64,000 nucleotides of DNA, from assembly GCA_002005505.1 (NCBI GenBank), contig KV908590.1, positions 90,001 to 154,000 on the forward strand, written 5' to 3'. Of this stretch, positions 32,709 to 43,778 are shown piece by piece. This stretch comes from Botryococcus braunii. Lineage: Eukaryota > Chlorophyta > Trebouxiophyceae. The notes under the pieces are model-generated. The model was not told the origin of the DNA. It saw nothing but the letters and a program-made list of their open reading frames with translations, and ran no database searches. The position numbers and the translations under genes are program-made. The stretch's first letter is position 1, and each line of letters opens with the position of its first letter.

Positions 32709-32757
32709 AAAAAGAAAAAAGAAGAAAAAAAAAGGGTGGGGAATGTGGGGGGGGGGG

Positions 32758-32837
<80 letters not shown>
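32652..32837 (+). repeat. poly(C)-poly(A) tract followed by (GA)n
   Basis: About 26 C, then more than 25 A with G interruptions to about 32735, a G-run, then (GA)n at about 32760-32837. It lies about 110 bp before the gypsy element. Confidence 0.95.
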
Positions 32838-32841
<4 letters not shown>

Positions 32842-32948
32842 AAACGGCTGCTACTCCCCGGCGGCTGCTGCATACTGCTTAAGCTTCTCAAAGCATTGCC
32901 AAACCTATAGGTATGATTCAGGCTTTGGAAGTTCGGTCACACTCGTTT

Positions 32949-33209
32949 TGTAGCATTTCCTAGGGTATAATGCTCTAGTATGGTCCTTGGCATTGCTCAT
33001 TGACTTGCCATGTGATCTGGGTTCGCAGTACAACCTCGCTCAGGTAGTTCGCTCGGTTGTCCGATTACGCGTCTGAGGCAGTACAGTATAATTCAACCCA
33101 CCCTGGGTTTAAGAGTGGGCTTGCGAATCAATCATGTAACACTCTTTCGTTGCACACCACGAACGTCTCACTGTCTCATAAAAACCTCTTCCGCTTAGTT
33201 AACGCTACA
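32949..33209 (+). repeat. 5' LTR of the gypsy element
   Basis: 261 bp, begins TGTAGCATTTCC and ends CGCTACA. It carries the element promoter by position. Confidence 0.96.
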
Positions 33210-33210
33210 G

Positions 33211-33228
33211 TGGTATCGGCGACAAGGA
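33211..33228 (+). other. primer-binding site of the gypsy element
   Basis: TGGTATCGGCGACAAGG starts one base after the 5' LTR. The TGGTATC core matches the 3' end complement of initiator tRNA-Met, the common plant LTR primer. Confidence 0.8.
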
Positions 33229-33280
33229 TTAGTTCCTTGTCGTTGTTCGTGGTGCGTTTCCTTTTCTCTCGCAGTTCATT

Positions 33281-34318
33281 ATGTCGCGGCATCCGCGTTC
33301 CGGTTCGAGAGCCCGTGCTCGTAGCCCTATTGAGCAAGATCCAGCTTTAGAACTTCAGGATGATGAAGATGTAGACTTATCCGCTGTAGATCCTGCTGTT
33401 ATGATAAGGCATTTACAAGACATCGGTGCTCTGCCGCAACTAGCCGTTGCTAGTGGATCTGGTGTTCCTTCGCTTGCCCCTACTCCGACGTCGACTCAAA
33501 ACATCATAGATGGGTTAGAGAAAGTGATTCAGCTTGCGCTGGCTCAGCCTGCACCAGTGGTGGCGCCTCAGCCTGTGCCAACGTCCATGCCGGCACCGGC
33601 ATCAGCGTCGTCCACCAGTTCAGGGAAGCCTTCTCTTAAATTCCCGGATCCGGCTGTGTTTGAGGGAGATCCAATGAAGTTGGATCCCTGGCTCATGCAA
33701 ACCGAGATGTATTTGCGTGCGTACGATGTAGATCTACAGACGAGGAGGTCTGTAGAGGTGGCAGCGATGTTTTTGCGAGGAAAAGCATTGGATTGGTGGA
33801 CTGGGCAGTTTAAGTTAATTGCTTCAGGGAGTCTTGCTGCTTATGGGACGTGGGAATCGTTTGTGACTGCACTTACTGCTGCTTTTAGGCCTGTAGAGCT
33901 GCATAAGAGGCATTTAGAGCAGTTGCTGAGTCTCTCACAGGGAAAGACTGACATGCGAAGCTATATTGCAACATTTAATGCATTGAGGTCAAAGGTTCCA
34001 AAGGCATTTGCAGAAGAGACTTTGTGTCACTTATTTTTGGCTGGCTGCAGGGCTGATCTTCAGAAAAGCATCTCCCTACAGTATCCCCAGACCTTGGAAG
34101 ACCACTTCAAGCATGCTGTGACAATATCAGACCTTCCAGGACCGTCTAAGCCTGTGAACCCTGCTCCAAAGTTCTCCCCTGACTCCAAGTCACCAGGCCC
34201 GACAAAAACTTCTGCGCAGCCCTGCGCACATTGTGGCAAGGCAGGACACGCAGCAGAGCGTTGCTGGAAATTGCATCCAGAGCTCAGACAACCCAAGCGC
34301 AAGTCAAGTACTACTTGA
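33281..34318 (+). CDS. gag: gypsy Gag polyprotein
   Basis: 345 residues from the ATG at 33281. An acidic N-terminus and a Pro/Ala-rich linker precede the retrotransposon Gag core (DPWLMQTEMYLRAY, AMFLRGKALDWW, FRPVELHKRHLEQLLSLSQG, MRSYIATFNALRSKVP). A single CCHC zinc knuckle, CAHCGKAGHAAERC, lies at about residues 316-329. It forms virus-like particles and binds element RNA. The frame is intact and ends 43 bp before the first ATG of pol in another frame, so pol would need recoding or separate initiation. Confidence 0.93.
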   Translation: MSRHPRSGSRARARSPIEQDPALELQDDEDVDLSAVDPAVMIRHLQDIGALPQLAVASGSGVPSLAPTPTSTQNIIDGLEKVIQLALAQPAPVVAPQPVPTSMPAPASASSTSSGKPSLKFPDPAVFEGDPMKLDPWLMQTEMYLRAYDVDLQTRRSVEVAAMFLRGKALDWWTGQFKLIASGSLAAYGTWESFVTALTAAFRPVELHKRHLEQLLSLSQGKTDMRSYIATFNALRSKVPKAFAEETLCHLFLAGCRADLQKSISLQYPQTLEDHFKHAVTISDLPGPSKPVNPAPKFSPDSKSPGPTKTSAQPCAHCGKAGHAAERCWKLHPELRQPKRKSSTT

Positions 34319-34361
34319 TTTGTGGGTCTTCTTTGGTAAAACAGCAGTGTGAGTCCTGTTT

Positions 34362-37300
34362 ATGATGCCAACCAACTGTTCAGAGCCCCAGTATGGTATT
34401 CCTGTTTTGTATGAGCTTGGTCATCTGCAGAATTATTTCCACAGTTGTTACCATAATTTCATGACCCATATTGTAGGTGGGCATGGTTTGTGTAGAGAGT
34501 TTCAGACATCCCCCTCTGCCAGTGACCTAGCTAGTCCTGAGAGCATGTGTAAGAGAGATGCAGCTCCTCACCTTATTGATAGTGATGCTCATGTTGTTTT
34601 GTTTGTTGATAGTAGTGATAGAGAGGATTCTGTCAGCCAGCTTGTGTCACAGTTGTTACCAGGGACCAGATTGACTGTGCTTTCTTGTTCAAGTCACTGT
34701 GGACAGGTGCTGGAAGGGACTACTTCACAGCAATCACATGAATTGCTACTTTCGGCTACTGTTTTGGCTGCATTGGGTTTATCTTCCACCACTATGTGCA
34801 CACCCCATTGCAATTCCCATACAGGCTTGCCCTTGTTTAGTTGTTTGGTACAGTCTGGCTGTCTCGGTGTGAAGAAGAAGCCACTGCCTGCAACCTGTTT
34901 TGACTCTTTTGTCCAGCTAGACAGTAGACACATTGTGGATGGTCCTGATCTTTCAGCTACTTGTATTGAGTTTGAGGGAACTCTTGCTGGTAGGACTGTC
35001 AGGATTTTGTTAGACAGTGGAGCATCTGCAAATTTTATTGATGATAAACTTGTGCAGGAGCTTGCCCTTCCCACTGAATCTTTGAGTTCACATGTTACTG
35101 TAAGAGTGGCTGATGGGAGAACATCTATGGTAGGACATAGTGTGTCAACTGACCTGAATGTTGGGACATTGGGTTTTAGAGTCACCTGCCTCCCTACTGA
35201 GTTGATGTATTATGATCTTGTCTTGGGCAAACCTTGGCTCACTGCTTTTAACCCAGTTGTTAATTGGAAATTGAATGCTGTGTCCTTGACTCATGACAAC
35301 AAAACACATGTATTGTTGGGGTGTCAGAGGTCAGGCATGCCAGAATATGTGATCTCATATATGGAAGTAGAAGAGATGGTGAAGTTGGGTGAATCAATCT
35401 ATGTTGTTCAATTAAATGCAGTGACTGACAGTCCAGATACTGATGCACACAATGTGCCAGAGTTGGAGGAGCTTTTGCAGGAGTTTAAGGATGTACTGTC
35501 TGGACTTCCTGAAGGCCTCCCTCCTTCTCGTGCTGGAGACCACCATATCAGATTGGAGCCGGACGCAACTCCTCCAGCCTCTCGTATATATCCACTGTCT
35601 GGAGCTCAGCTTGCTGAACTTCGTGCGCAGTTACAGGAGCTCCTGGAGCGAGGCTTCATCCGCCCATCAACCTCACCCTTTGGTGCACCCATTTTATTTG
35701 TTCCAAAAAAAGATGGTGGCTGGCGTTTGTGTATTGACTATAGAGCTTTGAATAGGATTACTGTTAGGAACCAGCATCCTTTGCCTAGAATTGATGAGAT
35801 GTTTGAACAACTTCATGGTAGTTGTATCTTTTCTAAACTTGATCTGGCTTCTGGTTATCATCAGATACGTATGCATGAAGACAGTATAGAAAAGACTGCA
35901 TTTAAGACCCGTTATGGCCATTATGAATTTACTGTGATGCCTTTTGGATTGACTAATGCACCTGCCACCTTTCAGGCTGTAATGAACTCTGTCTTGGCTC
36001 CCTTTCTTGACAGATTTGTACTGGTATACCTAGATGATATCCTTATCTATTCTAAATCCGTTGCAGAACATATGGAGCATTTGAGAACTGTCTTGTCAGT
36101 GCTGAGGGAACATAAATTTTACTGTAAAAGGTCTAAGTGTGAATTTGCTGCCAAGCAGGTGGAATACCTTGGGCACCTGTTGACACCGGATGGGATTAAG
36201 GTGGATCCTAGGAAGGTTGCTGCCATTCAGGATTGGCCCACTCCTTGTAATGTGTCACAGTTGAGAGGGTTCCTTGGGTTGACACAGTACTATGACACTT
36301 TTATTGACCATTTTGCAGATGTTGCTTATCCTATGACTGAGTTGCTTAAGAAGGATGTGCCTTGGACCTGGAAGGGACCCCAGAGGGAAGCCTTCATTGC
36401 ATTGAAAGATCTTGTTTCTTCTCCTCCTTGTTTGTTGATGCCTGATTTAGACAAACCTTTTGTTGTACATGTAGATGCCTCAGGCTTTGCTGTGGGTGCT
36501 GTTTTGCAGCAGGATCAAGGCCAGGGACTGCAGCCCGTCGCCTTCGAGTCCAGGAAACTCCAGCCCCCTGAGAGGAAGTTGGCCCCGTATGACCGAGAAT
36601 TATTGGCTCTTGTTCATGCTTTGCTTAAATGGAAACATTTATTGCTGGGTGCTAAGTTTACTGTACACACTGATCAGCAGGCTTTAAAGTACTTACTGAC
36701 TGCTCCTGTTAGGACTAGTAGGCAGGAACGTTGGCTCACTGAGATTATGAGGTTTATGCCTGATATAAAGTATGTTAAAGGCACTGATAATGTGGTTGCA
36801 GATGCCTTGTCTAGGCGTGTTGACCTTGCAGTGATGCATGTCTCCTCTGTTGCTGTCTCTTCTCTCTTACAAGAGATTGCCTTGCTTTGTGTTTCTGATC
36901 CCACAGTTGCTAAACTTGTGGATGAAGGTGTTTTGGTATTGAGGGACTCTGTACCTTATTCTGTGCAATCAGGGAAGGTCTATGTACCTGATGCATTGAG
37001 AGAGAAGGTGCTGAGAGAGTGCCATACCACACCCTTTTCTGGCCATCTTGGTATTAACAAGATGTATGAGCTAGTGTGCAGGGAGTTTTGGTGGCCACGT
37101 CTCAGCTCATCAGTCAGGGACTTTTGCAGGTCTTGTGACACCTGCCAGCGCACTAAAGGAACTGGAGCCGTACCTTATGGTTTGCTTCAGCCACTGCCCA
37201 TTCCAGATGGACCTTGGCAGAGCGTTTCCCTTGATTTAGTGACTGATTTACCTGTCTGTTGTGGGTTTGATTCTATTGTGGTATTTGTGGATAGGATTTC

Positions 37301-37529
37301 TAAGTTGTGTGTCTTGGCTGTATGCACTAAAACCATCAATGCACCTCAACTTGCACAACTGTTTATAGACAGGGTCTTTGTGAGATTTGGAATGCCTACC
37401 TCCATTGTGAGTGATAGAGATCCGAGGTTCACTAGCCATTTTTGGAAGGCCTTTGTTAAATTATTGGGTACTGAGATTGCTATGTCTACTGCTTACCACC
37501 CTCGACAGACGGGCAGACAGAGAGAATGA
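34362..37529 (+). CDS. pol: gypsy Pol: protease, reverse transcriptase, RNase H, integrase N-part (frameshifted)
   Basis: 1055 residues in one frame. The aspartic protease shows LLDSGASANFI at about residue 216. RT has DYRALNRITVRNQHPLPRID, FSKLDLASGYHQIRM, MPFGLTNAPATFQ and YLDDILIYSK at about residue 556. RNase H has VHVDASGFAVGAVLQQD, DRELLALVHALLKWKH and HTDQQAL. The integrase zinc finger H-x3-H-type followed by CDTCQRTKG starts at about residue 888, and the catalytic core has LDLVTDLP and SDRDPRF. The frame is lost just after AYHPR at about 37510 by a one-base indel, before the third catalytic acidic residue, so no active integrase can be made from this copy. The true protein start may lie upstream. 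Confidence 0.93.
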   Translation: MMPTNCSEPQYGIPVLYELGHLQNYFHSCYHNFMTHIVGGHGLCREFQTSPSASDLASPESMCKRDAAPHLIDSDAHVVLFVDSSDREDSVSQLVSQLLPGTRLTVLSCSSHCGQVLEGTTSQQSHELLLSATVLAALGLSSTTMCTPHCNSHTGLPLFSCLVQSGCLGVKKKPLPATCFDSFVQLDSRHIVDGPDLSATCIEFEGTLAGRTVRILLDSGASANFIDDKLVQELALPTESLSSHVTVRVADGRTSMVGHSVSTDLNVGTLGFRVTCLPTELMYYDLVLGKPWLTAFNPVVNWKLNAVSLTHDNKTHVLLGCQRSGMPEYVISYMEVEEMVKLGESIYVVQLNAVTDSPDTDAHNVPELEELLQEFKDVLSGLPEGLPPSRAGDHHIRLEPDATPPASRIYPLSGAQLAELRAQLQELLERGFIRPSTSPFGAPILFVPKKDGGWRLCIDYRALNRITVRNQHPLPRIDEMFEQLHGSCIFSKLDLASGYHQIRMHEDSIEKTAFKTRYGHYEFTVMPFGLTNAPATFQAVMNSVLAPFLDRFVLVYLDDILIYSKSVAEHMEHLRTVLSVLREHKFYCKRSKCEFAAKQVEYLGHLLTPDGIKVDPRKVAAIQDWPTPCNVSQLRGFLGLTQYYDTFIDHFADVAYPMTELLKKDVPWTWKGPQREAFIALKDLVSSPPCLLMPDLDKPFVVHVDASGFAVGAVLQQDQGQGLQPVAFESRKLQPPERKLAPYDRELLALVHALLKWKHLLLGAKFTVHTDQQALKYLLTAPVRTSRQERWLTEIMRFMPDIKYVKGTDNVVADALSRRVDLAVMHVSSVAVSSLLQEIALLCVSDPTVAKLVDEGVLVLRDSVPYSVQSGKVYVPDALREKVLRECHTTPFSGHLGINKMYELVCREFWWPRLSSSVRDFCRSCDTCQRTKGTGAVPYGLLQPLPIPDGPWQSVSLDLVTDLPVCCGFDSIVVFVDRISKLCVLAVCTKTINAPQLAQLFIDRVFVRFGMPTSIVSDRDPRFTSHFWKAFVKLLGTEIAMSTAYHPRQTGRQRE

Positions 37530-38407
37530 ATCGGACCATGGAAGACATGTTAAGAGGGTTTGTGGGGCCGAGACAGGATGACTGGTGCAAGTATTTAAGC
37601 ATGGTGGAGTTTGCTTACAATAACTCTCTCCAGGCTTCCACACTGCAGACACCCTTCTTCCTGAATCACGGGCGCCATCTCCTTACTCCCTTGTCTTCTG
37701 CTGTTCCTTCACGTTCTGCGAATCCTGCTGTGTCTGAGTGGGTTGAGGGGCTGCAGACTGCCTTGAAAAGTGCCAAGTCTAATCTTGCCTCTGCACAGCA
37801 ACGGCAGAAGTCTTATGCAGATAGAAAGAGACGAGACCACCCTTTTAAGGTGGGGGACCAGGTGTTGTTGGCTGCAAGGAAGAACCAGCTTTCACCTGGG
37901 CTCTCGTCAAAGTTATCAGCTAAGTATTTTGGGCCCTTTACTATTGCTGCAGCAGTTGGTACTCGTGCTTTTAGACTTATTTTGCCTGAGACTGTGAACA
38001 TTCATCCTGTGTTTCATGTTTCCCAGCTGAAGCCTTATGTGTCTTCATCTGTACCAGTTACTGTTACTTCACCACCTCCTTTGTATGCAGACAAGCGTGG
38101 CGGCGTTTATGAAGTTGAGGCCATCATTGCTAAAAAGAGAGTTGGAAAATCTTGGCGGTATTTGTCAAATGGATGGGCTATGATGAGACTGAGAACACTT
38201 GGGAGCCCCTTGCCCATGTTCGCCACTTGGCAGACGACGTGGCAGCTGCCCCAGTCCTTTCCTTCCCACTTGCGGGCATCCCTTGTTGAGCCACTTGCGG
38301 CCGTGAGACTTTTCCAGCCATTTGCGGCTGATGACCCTTGGTCTTCGCCAGCCAGCTTGGATCTGGGAGGGAGGGAGGGTGGAAGGGTCTGGGAGGGGGA
38401 TTCGTGA
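37526..38407 (+). pseudogene. gypsy integrase C-terminal part and broken chromodomain
   Basis: In a new frame the integrase continues (MNRTMEDMLRGFVG, EFAYNNSLQASTLQTPFFLN, FKVGDQVLLAARKNQLSPGL, KYFGPFTI, HPVFHVSQLKPYV). A chromodomain start, YEVEAIIAKKRVGKSWRYL, follows. A one-base deletion at about 38165 shifts the frame there. The remaining expected residues (for example NTWEPLAHVRHLADD) are present in the next frame. Chromodomains guide insertion to heterochromatin in this family; here it is interrupted. Confidence 0.9.
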
Positions 38408-39002
38408 ATTGGGACTTGCATGCATGTCTCTTATTTATATGCTTTGCATGGGTTATGTTTCCTTGACCCACGGCTCCATTTTGTGATGCACTTGCTGTGG
38501 CAGTGTAGCTGCAAATTGTAGTTCCGTGCATGAGTAACTTGCTTTGGTATCTTACCCATGAGATACACTATGTGGTAGTTAGTTGTGTATAGCTTGCTGC
38601 TCTAGACGATATGCCTTATGCCTTTAGTTGGAAAGCCACCTCAAGCGAAGGTTACACTGCAATGCAGGGTAACTGGACCTAAGGTTTGGACAAGTGCTAG
38701 TCTAATGACTCAACCTAATTGTTTCATCACTGGTGTGAGTGCTGTCTAGAGAGTTCGTCCCCTAAGTTAGAGGATCCGCCTTGCAGACGATAGTCCTTAG
38801 AATGTTAAGGTATTCGAGCATTGAGCAGATGAGTCCCTCGTCTGTGTCGTGCTAAATTGCTTTGTGGACTTCATCCTCTGACTTGCTGGTTTGGTAACTA
38901 TAGGAGGTGTGATTATCTATAGTTACAGTAAGCAGGGTTCGTGATACCCCTGTCTTACGTTTGTGGCCCCATTGCCATAAACAACATCTCATAGCTTATG
39001 CC
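38408..39002 (+). other. non-coding tail of the gypsy element
   Basis: About 600 bp between the end of pol and the polypurine tract, with no open frame of note. A spacer of this kind is usual in plant gypsy elements. Confidence 0.6.
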
Positions 39003-39015
39003 AAGGGGGAGGGCA
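39003..39015 (+). other. polypurine tract of the gypsy element
   Basis: AAGGGGGAGGGCA directly precedes the 3' LTR, the expected plus-strand primer site. Confidence 0.88.
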
Positions 39016-39276
39016 TGTAGCATTTCCTAGGGTATAATGCTCTAGTATGGTCCTTGGCATTGCTCATTGACTTGCCATGTGATCTGGGTTCGCAGTACAA
39101 CCTCGCTCAGGTAGTTCGCTCGGTTGTCCGATTACGCGTCTGTGGCAGTACAGTATAATTCAATCCACCCTGGGTTTAAGAGTGGGCTTGCGAATCAATC
39201 ATGTAACACTCTTTCGTTGCACACCACGAACGTCTCACTGTCTCCTAAAAACCTCTTCCGCTTAGTTAACGCTACA
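39016..39276 (+). repeat. 3' LTR of the gypsy element
   Basis: 261 bp, matching the 5' LTR with about three substitutions (near 39143, 39167 and 39245). Confidence 0.96.
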
Positions 39277-39281
39277 CGTTT

Positions 39282-41462
39282 ACAGTCGTACATTTAAAGG
39301 GCCTTACAACTCGTACGGTATGAGAGGATGTTCTTCAAAACCGGCCCTGTTGCTCTACCTGATCCCATCCCCGACAGATCCCAACAGCTAAGCTCCTTCT
39401 GGCTACCCCTAGAAGTGCACGGGGTTGAGTAGTGTGTTGATCGTGCTTTATATCGGTGGGATAACGTGGGACATGCACTGTGTATGGCCTTTACATACTT
39501 CATTCCTCATGTGTGCCGGTGAAAGCACACGCCGACCTTTTTCTTATGGGTACGCAATTGGGCGTGTGTGAAAAGGCTGCATTGTTTGATTCTCATTGCC
39601 TCCCGTAACACTTGCCCTGATGAAGGGTGTGTGGCAGAAGGTGTTTCTTTTTTTTTTTTTTTTTTTTTTTTTCCTTTTATTTTCCTGTCTGCTTTTTCCA
39701 CCTCTTTTTTGTCTTTTTTTTCTTTCTTTCTTTTTTTTTTTCTTTTAAAACAAATAAATCGATCATTCAGCATCTCGTATCCTATTTGAAACACACTAGC
39801 ACACTGCGTAGCCAATTATTGAACACTCTGACACAGAGAACTTACCAGCAGTCTCAAGAAGAAGCTTCGCGGATTTCGTTTTGAATTTTGAAAAACGGGG
39901 CTCCCCGGTTTAAGTTACTGAAACTAGGACCCCAGTGTAGCGGTCTTCATGGCCTCCAGGGTTCCAGCGGCTACTAAATGACAGGTTACCCACACTAACG
40001 TTGTACACACGCTAGCGTTAAACGCAAGATGCGCACATGGTAGGGTTTGTAATGACCAGCTTCATTGGTATATGTGCCAGAGTATTATCCATGACTAATG
40101 TAATTACAGGCAATGCTGCCCCCTCCCCCTCTTGGCCCCGGTGGACGCGTTGATGGGCTGAAAGTATATACTGCGGTTTGATATTGATATTGATATTGAT
40201 ATTGATGTATATACTGATATTGATGATATTGATTATATACTGATATATTGAATATATACTGATATTGATGATATACTGATATTGATGATATTGATATGAT
40301 ATTGATATTGATATTGAAGTATATACTGCGGTTTGAAAGTATATATACTGCGGTTTGATCATGTGCCCATGGAATGTTTAGGTTGCAACCAATGGGTGGT
40401 GGTGGGGGGAAGAGGGGGGGGGGGGGGGATGAGTGTTGGAGTGGTCAATAAACAAGCGAGACCCCTTCCCCAGAGGTCACATGTACCGTACTTCCGTATA
40501 CATCCTCCCATAGGATACGGGTAACACATGGTCTTCGGCCACGTGAGGGTTCACCGCCCTTCGAGGGTGCCGTACGCACGGTGTGCACCTGTGTGAGGCC
40601 ATTCTCACACGAAACTTTGTGCTTAGATCTAGATTAATCTTGCCTGAGTCTTCGTGAATTCTCGGGATCATGACATCACACGTGTATGCACTCATTCGCC
40701 ATATAGGGGTCTCGCTGGTTTACTGACCACTCCAACACTCTTCCACCTTAGCTGGGGGCCGTTACTCCCTTGTACGACAAGTCATCACCCCACCGCAACG
40801 CTGGGTTGAAGTTTCAAACCATTTAAATGATGTTTCTCTCTATTGGAAAGCTATCGCCTGTAACCCGTGTTGGGCGCTTCAACAGGCCCCAGGCCATTGC
40901 TCATGACAAGCTAACGTGTACCCTCATTTACTGGTGGGTTTATTTTTGAATTTTGCTTTGCAGAAGAGGACACAGATTAATTTGAGAGGTGTTCCCTCCA
41001 GCAATCAGGTAGCACATTCTGATCTCCATTTTTGCTTAGTCCACGAAGCAGCGTCCCTCTTCACCGGATTTATCAGCAGCTGCTGCGTTCCCATCGCGTC
41101 GCAGATTCCTCTGGTTAAGGACTTTAAGAGGTGTGCCTAAGGCCGTGGTCATGCGGTGACTTTGCACTCCCCTTTGCGGATGGAGGCTGGAGGAGTCTAG
41201 TCGTGAAGGGTCCCCCCCCTTTACAACAGGGGGAGGAAACGCCACCTGGTCCAGGTGACCTGGGCTCGGTCTTCCGCGTGTCGCGAGCCGCGAGAGCTAC
41301 GAGGAACACGTGATGATCTGGCTCCGAGACACGCGTCACTTCCTTGCGATCGTATTTGGGGGAACGGGCCACACGGGCTCAGAGTCTTCCCCTTGACACA
41401 AGAAACATACAGTAAAAGAAAGATAAAAGTTTAATTTTTTGTGAATTGAATTCATATCTACA
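39282..41462. other. intergenic, repeats, no gene recognised
   Basis: A T-rich tract lies at about 39647-39750. A GATATTGATATTGAT-type minisatellite, mixed with TATATACTGCGG phrases, lies at about 40176-40360. A G-run is at about 40416-40428, and a palindrome-prone GTGTGAG-CTCACAC at about 40592-40612. The part after 40900 may be 5' flank or UTR of the CHRD gene. Confidence 0.45.
40176..40360 (+). repeat. GATATT/GATATATACT minisatellite
   Basis: A 6-bp unit GATATT alternates with TATATACT blocks. TATATACTGCGGTTTGA occurs at about 40164, 40321 and 40343, as if the array grew inside a duplicated unit. Confidence 0.9.
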
Positions 41463-42674
41463 ATGGCGCTTCGAGGGTTTTCACGTTTCGTTCTCGCAAT
41501 AGCCGTCGCATCCTCGTTGCTGGTCAAGCGAGGTTCTGCAGAAGAAATTACAGTACAATTGCTTCCTCCAGACGTTTCATCATTATCGGTATGCTCTGCT
41601 ACCCGGTTGGTGTTGTTGCACGTGCCGGAAAGGGGCTGGGGGTGTTGGGCCCGGGTGTCCGAGGTGGTTCTTTTACGGAGTCCTGCTCTCACGGAAACGA
41701 CGGTTTTACCAGAAATTACGAGTTTAAGATTGTACTTAGTATGTCTGGTAAGAGGTATTCCTTAGACGGTCAAGGAGGTGACATAACATGAACAACAGGG
41801 TATGATCAGGTTTTAAACAACAGCTATTTGCAACGCTTCAGAACTAACACCTGTCTTCATTCTGGTCTGCAGACAGAAAATGGTGGCAATGTGGCTTCCT
41901 CTGGCTATGTAAATCTGAATTACGCCAGCACTCAGTTGACATATGAAGTTCATGTCAGCAACCTTGAAGGGGCACGCAGCGTGCAACTTCGTTTAGGCGA
42001 TAGTGACCAAGGAGGCATTGTGGTAGCAAATCTTTATAAGGCAGCTTTTGAACCCACAAGCAACAATTTATCAAATGGCCTCCTGGCACAGGTACGCTAG
42101 TGTTTTGTGGGTTGAACCTCCTCGCTCCACAGCTCCAACAAATCTGCTGATCTGTGTTCATACATATTGATATTCTGTCAACAACCAAGAAGTTATGTCC
42201 AAAGTTGAGGCAACCTGCCACAACAGTGTGCCTAAAGTATACGTGAAGTTTACGGTTGATGATTTGTGCAGGGCACATTAAATGATTATGATTTGGTCGG
42301 GCCTATGGAACTTCCCAAGGGACGATACGTCACCGTTTCTCAATTCTATGAATGGTATGCCTCCTTGAGTGGATTTCCAGGGTCTTTCTCTCGGTCAAGC
42401 CATGAAGTCATACCAAGTACCTATGCTGATAAACATAGTTGAAATGGTGTTTGAAGTCTGCACTGCACAATGTCTTTTATAAGTCTGGTCCACAAAAGCA
42501 TTTAATTATATGAGGATGTGGATTTGCAGGTATGTAAGGTCTGGGAGCACGTTCTTTCAGATCAATACAGTTAACAGACCGCAAGGGGAGTTGAAGGGCC
42601 AGATAAACCCCAATGCCAGGAGAAGATCACCACCAAGTCCCCAAAACCTTTCAGACAGCGTTGAGGGAAGATAA
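41463..42674 (+). CDS. secreted CHRD-domain protein (partial gene model)
   Basis: Exon 1, 41463-41588, encodes a signal peptide (MALRGFSRFVLAIAVASSLL, likely cut after GSA) and EEITVQLLPPD. Clear later exons are 41873-42091, 42272-42354 and 42530-42674. They give NLNYASTQLTYEVHVSNLEG, LRLGDSDQGGIVVANL, GTLNDYDLVGPM and INTVNRPQGELKGQINPN. The beta-strand pattern and the closing PxGELxGQI are the hallmark of CHRD domains, first described in chordin and also found in many secreted proteins of bacteria, algae and plants. The segment between 41589 and 41872 should supply the start of the domain but could not be fixed; NYEFKIVLSMSGK near 41720 is a candidate. The protein is probably exported to the cell wall or surface. 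Confidence 0.75.
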
Positions 42675-43777
<1,103 letters not shown>

Positions 43778-43778
43778 A

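Larger units (their letters stand above)
32949..39276 (+). mobile_element. Ty3/gypsy LTR retrotransposon, chromovirus type, full length with frameshifts
   Basis: LTRs at 32949-33209 and 39016-39276 are both 261 bp, with TG..CA ends and about three differences between them. CGTTT occurs immediately outside both ends (32944-32948 and 39277-39281), a perfect 5-bp target duplication. A primer-binding site and polypurine tract are present. Order is gag, protease, RT, RNase H, integrase, chromodomain, which defines the Ty3/gypsy chromovirus arrangement. Gag and pol are in different frames. A single-base frameshift in integrase and another in the chromodomain make this copy defective. The near-identical LTRs indicate recent insertion. 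Confidence 0.96.

Noticed and set aside
32953..33060. Possible separate solo LTR near the gypsy start
   Set aside because: It is the 5' LTR itself; the 261-bp length and flanking CGTTT pair it with 39016-39276.
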